A DNA stretch of 8,014 nucleotides from Planctomycetaceae bacterium (GTDB lineage Bacteria > Planctomycetota > Planctomycetia > Pirellulales > Thermoguttaceae): contig WRMR01000214.1 in assembly GCA_009776995.1 (NCBI GenBank), positions 1 to 8,014 on the forward strand. The letters are read 5' to 3'. This document shows, in pieces, positions 6,875 to 8,014 of this stretch. The notes beneath the pieces are model-generated. The model was not told where the DNA came from. It saw nothing but the letters and a program-made list of their open reading frames with translations, and searched no databases. The position numbers and the translations under genes are program-made. Within the stretch, counting starts at the first letter, position 1; each line of letters begins with the position of its first letter.

Positions 6875-6905
6875 TTTGGAATGAGAGTGAGTCTCTCATT
6901 CCAAA
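6875..6905. terminator. bidirectional stem-loop between convergent genes
   Basis: tttggaatgagag (6875-6887) and its perfect complement (6893-6905) form a 13-bp stem with a 5-nt loop. It lies 50 bp after the DUF1559 stop and overlaps the stop codon of the minus-strand Rpn-like remnant. On the plus strand seven T's follow at 6912-6918 after a 6-nt gap, so termination for the DUF1559 transcript is plausible though not textbook. Confidence 0.6.
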
Positions 6906-7033
6906 CGTTCGTTTTTTTCCGCAGTCAGACCGGTCGCCTCAGAAATCAAAGCAATATCAAACTCTTTCTTTTTCATATTCCGGGCGATATTGACTCTTTC
7001 TTCAGTTCTGCCGATGTCAATCCCTTGCTCCAT
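6896..7033 (-). pseudogene. C-terminal remnant of an Rpn/PD-(D/E)XK transposase-like protein
   Basis: The frame from 7033 down to 6896 encodes 45 residues starting MEQGIDIGRTEER and continuing with IARNMKKKEFDIALI and SEATGLTAEKNERL. This EG-x-x-x-G repeat, followed by a helix of the ARNMKKxxxD type and an xITGLS-like helix, matches the tails of Rpn-family recombination-promoting nucleases and related PD-(D/E)XK transposase-like proteins. No nuclease domain precedes it: upstream, this frame is only the shadow of the restriction-enzyme fragment. The tail overlaps the end of that fragment by 17 bp in a different frame. It is most simply the 3' end of a lost gene, joined to another by deletion or recombination. 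Assignment is from memory of the family pattern and the piece is short. Confidence 0.55.
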
Positions 7034-7469
7034 CGGTGGGGTGAGGTTTGTTGGAGCAGTCGTAAACGGCGAACTCTTCAAAGTCGGTGACGACACTGAC
7101 CGGCATTTTGGCACTCCAGTCATATCTGCGGATTTGATAGGCGGGCAAAATGTCAGCCCTGATGACCGTGCTTGGCTTTTTGGCTTCGAGAAAAAACAAC
7201 CGTTTTCCGCCCGGAAGCCTGAACGAATAGTCGGGAGCTTTCGTTGCCCCGCTCACCTGGACGCGGTCTTCGTGAATCACTTCACGATAGCTTTCCGCAT
7301 ACCTGTTTTCATTGTCCATGTCCCAGCCGAGTGCCTTCCAAAACGGGTCAAGGAAATCCCGCCGGGTTTGGGTTTCATTGTACTCCTTGTCTTTGTCAAA
7401 CTCTTTCTGTTCGTCAAACCGCTGAACGAGTGATTGGATTTTGTTGAATGCTTCTTCTTTGGTCGGCAT
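7017..7469 (-). pseudogene. truncated type II/IIG restriction-modification enzyme, N-terminal nuclease part
   Basis: This 150-residue frame matches the N-terminus of Eco57I-like restriction enzyme/methylases, which are normally several hundred residues to over 1000 long. Visible are KEYNETQTRRDFLDPFWKAL, GWDMDNEN, YREVIHEDRV, and the PD-(D/E)XK nuclease core in APDYSFRL plus FFLEAKKP (the D, E and K are present), then AYQIRRYDWSAKMPVSVVT and DFEEFAVYDC. Similarity continues to KPHPTDGA and then stops at a TGA (7019-7017). The methyltransferase and target-recognition parts are absent, replaced by an Rpn-like tail in another frame. The start at 7469 is chosen because AAAGGG (7481-7476) lies 6 nt upstream; in-frame starts at 7493 and 7508 lack this. 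An intact nuclease core without its methylase would be expected to be inactive or selected against; whether it is expressed is unknown. AT-richer composition than its neighbours suggests acquisition by transfer. Confidence 0.75.
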
Positions 7470-7509
7470 GGCTTGCCCTTTGTCGTTCGGCATTTTGAAC
7501 CATTCCAAT

Positions 7510-7534
7510 CGCGTCGCAGGGCGACGCGGCTAAC
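7510..7534 (+). repeat. small hairpin plus GCGGCTAAC, copy 2
   Basis: cgcgtcgc (7510-7517), an agg loop and gcgacgcg (7521-7528) form a perfect 8-bp hairpin, overlapping GCGGCTAAC (7526-7534). Compared with the copy at 4999-5023, one stem position has changed on both sides while the 3-nt loop size and tail are kept. It lies upstream of the restriction-enzyme fragment, between it and the fusA end. Confidence 0.55.
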
Positions 7535-7562
7535 GGTGTAACCACCCTACCATTGCTTGGCA

Positions 7563-7692
7563 ACTGTCAAAAAACAAATGACCCATCATTGATTTCTCAC
7601 AGAGGGTGCAAAGGACGCAGAGAAACCCCTCTGCGTCCTCCGCGATCTCTGCGAGAGACAAAAAATCGTTGAGGATTTGAATTTTTGACAGT
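7563..7692. mobile_element. 130-bp element with terminal inverted repeats (MITE-like)
   Basis: An 11-bp perfect inverted repeat, actgtcaaaaa at 7563-7573 and its complement at 7682-7692, bounds this non-coding stretch; with one or two gaps the similarity extends inward through a caaat motif on each side. The interior holds the long palindrome at 7593-7658. The right end lies 3 bp beyond the fusA stop codon. The structure fits a miniature non-autonomous element, but no target-site duplication or transposase is visible. A transcription terminator structure for fusA is the alternative. Confidence 0.4.
7593..7658. repeat. 66-bp imperfect palindrome with 9-bp internal period
   Basis: A hairpin of 30 base positions per arm in constant register: the inner ten pairs are perfect (ggacgcagag 7613-7622 with its complement 7629-7638, loop 7623-7628) and 13 of the outer 20 are Watson-Crick, with three more G-U possible in RNA. 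Each arm has a 9-bp period: cacagaggg, tgcaaagga, cgcagagaa on the left, and ctctgcgtc, ctccgcgat, ctctgcgag on the right. The left arm matches the left arm of the 3421-3483 element at 18 of 27 positions without gaps, so the two are likely one family. It sits 38 bp after the fusA stop and may terminate or stabilise that transcript. Confidence 0.8.
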
Positions 7693-7695
7693 GAC

Positions 7696-8014
7696 TTACT
7701 CGTCTTCTTCGTCCACCATCTTCGCGGCGGCGATGACCTGTTGCTGGATGTTGCCGGGCACGACGTCGTAACGGTCGAACTCGATGCCGTAACTGCCCTG
7801 GCCGCCGGTCATGCTGGCCAGCGTCCGGCTGTAAGTGGTCACTTCGGCAAACGGCACTTCGGCACGCATTGTTTGCATCCCGCCACCTGCGGCTTCCATA
7901 CCGAGCGGACGCCCGCGACGGGTCGAGAGGTCACTGCTGACGTCGCCCACCTTGTCGTTTGGCACGGTCACTTCAAGAATAATGATCGGTTCAAGCAGAG
8001 CCGGTCTTGCGTCG
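7696..8014 (-). CDS. fusA: translation elongation factor G, C-terminal part (partial)
   Basis: The frame runs off the right edge of the window and contains the last 105 residues and the TAA stop (7698-7696). EF-G is the GTPase that drives ribosome translocation. The visible part covers the end of domain IV and domain V: RPALLEPIIILEVTVPNDKV, GDVSSDLSTRRGR, GGMQTMRAEVPFAEV, SRTLASMTGGQGSYGIEF and YDVVPGNIQQQVI. All match the EF-G C-terminus, including the VGD-x-x-x-DLS-x-RRG and E-VP-x-x-E signatures. The end is acidic (VDEEDE). The GTP-binding domain lies outside the window, so it cannot be decided whether this is the main factor or a paralog such as an EF-G2-like protein. A palindromic element begins 3 bp past the stop. 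Confidence 0.93.
   Translation of the reverse strand, partial: DARPALLEPIIILEVTVPNDKVGDVSSDLSTRRGRPLGMEAAGGGMQTMRAEVPFAEVTTYSRTLASMTGGQGSYGIEFDRYDVVPGNIQQQVIAAAKMVDEEDE

Noticed and set aside
7034..7123. Upstream part of the Rpn-like frame (30 codons from 7123)
   Set aside because: This is the out-of-frame reading of the restriction-enzyme fragment and does not resemble Rpn proteins.

Overview
The window looks like chromosomal DNA of a planctomycete, probably a Pirellulales-type lineage. This rests on gene content: a DUF1559 protein with the H-X9-DG C-terminus, a twin-arginine Gfo/Idh/MocA oxidoreductase, a small GYF_2 membrane protein and a stand-alone PolB-type 3'-5' exonuclease. No rRNA or other strong taxonomic marker is present, so the lineage is inferred.

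Layout, left to right. Positions 1-396 hold no gene I can support, but 177-361 is almost entirely 7-bp repeats in two complementary blocks. A PF10108-type exonuclease (397-1215, minus) and a GYF_2 two-TM protein (1396-1986, plus) diverge from a 180-bp spacer with one candidate promoter for each. purD (2078-3355, plus) follows, and its start codon sits directly after another 7-bp repeat run. A spacer with a 63-bp, 9-bp-periodic palindrome leads to a Tat-exported Gfo/Idh/MocA oxidoreductase (3522-4880, plus). A secreted DUF1559 protein (5064-6824, plus) comes next. On the minus strand, converging on it, is a wreck: the first 150 codons of an Eco57I-like restriction-modification enzyme joined out of frame to the last 45 codons of what looks like an Rpn/PD-(D/E)XK transposase-like protein. 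After a 226-bp spacer with hairpins and a 130-bp terminal-inverted-repeat element, the window ends inside the 3' part of an elongation factor G gene (7696-8014, minus).

The genes do not form one pathway. They are a mixture of housekeeping functions (purine synthesis, translation, DNA processing) and envelope or secreted planctomycete families. Only the GYF_2 gene and purD are close enough (91 bp) to be a plausible transcription unit. The most unusual content is intergenic: short-period repeats (7 and 9 bp) arranged as complementary arms, sitting against gene starts and ends, plus two copies of a small hairpin followed by GGCTAAC. I see no convincing new multi-gene system. The best leads are these repeat families and the restriction-enzyme/Rpn chimera.
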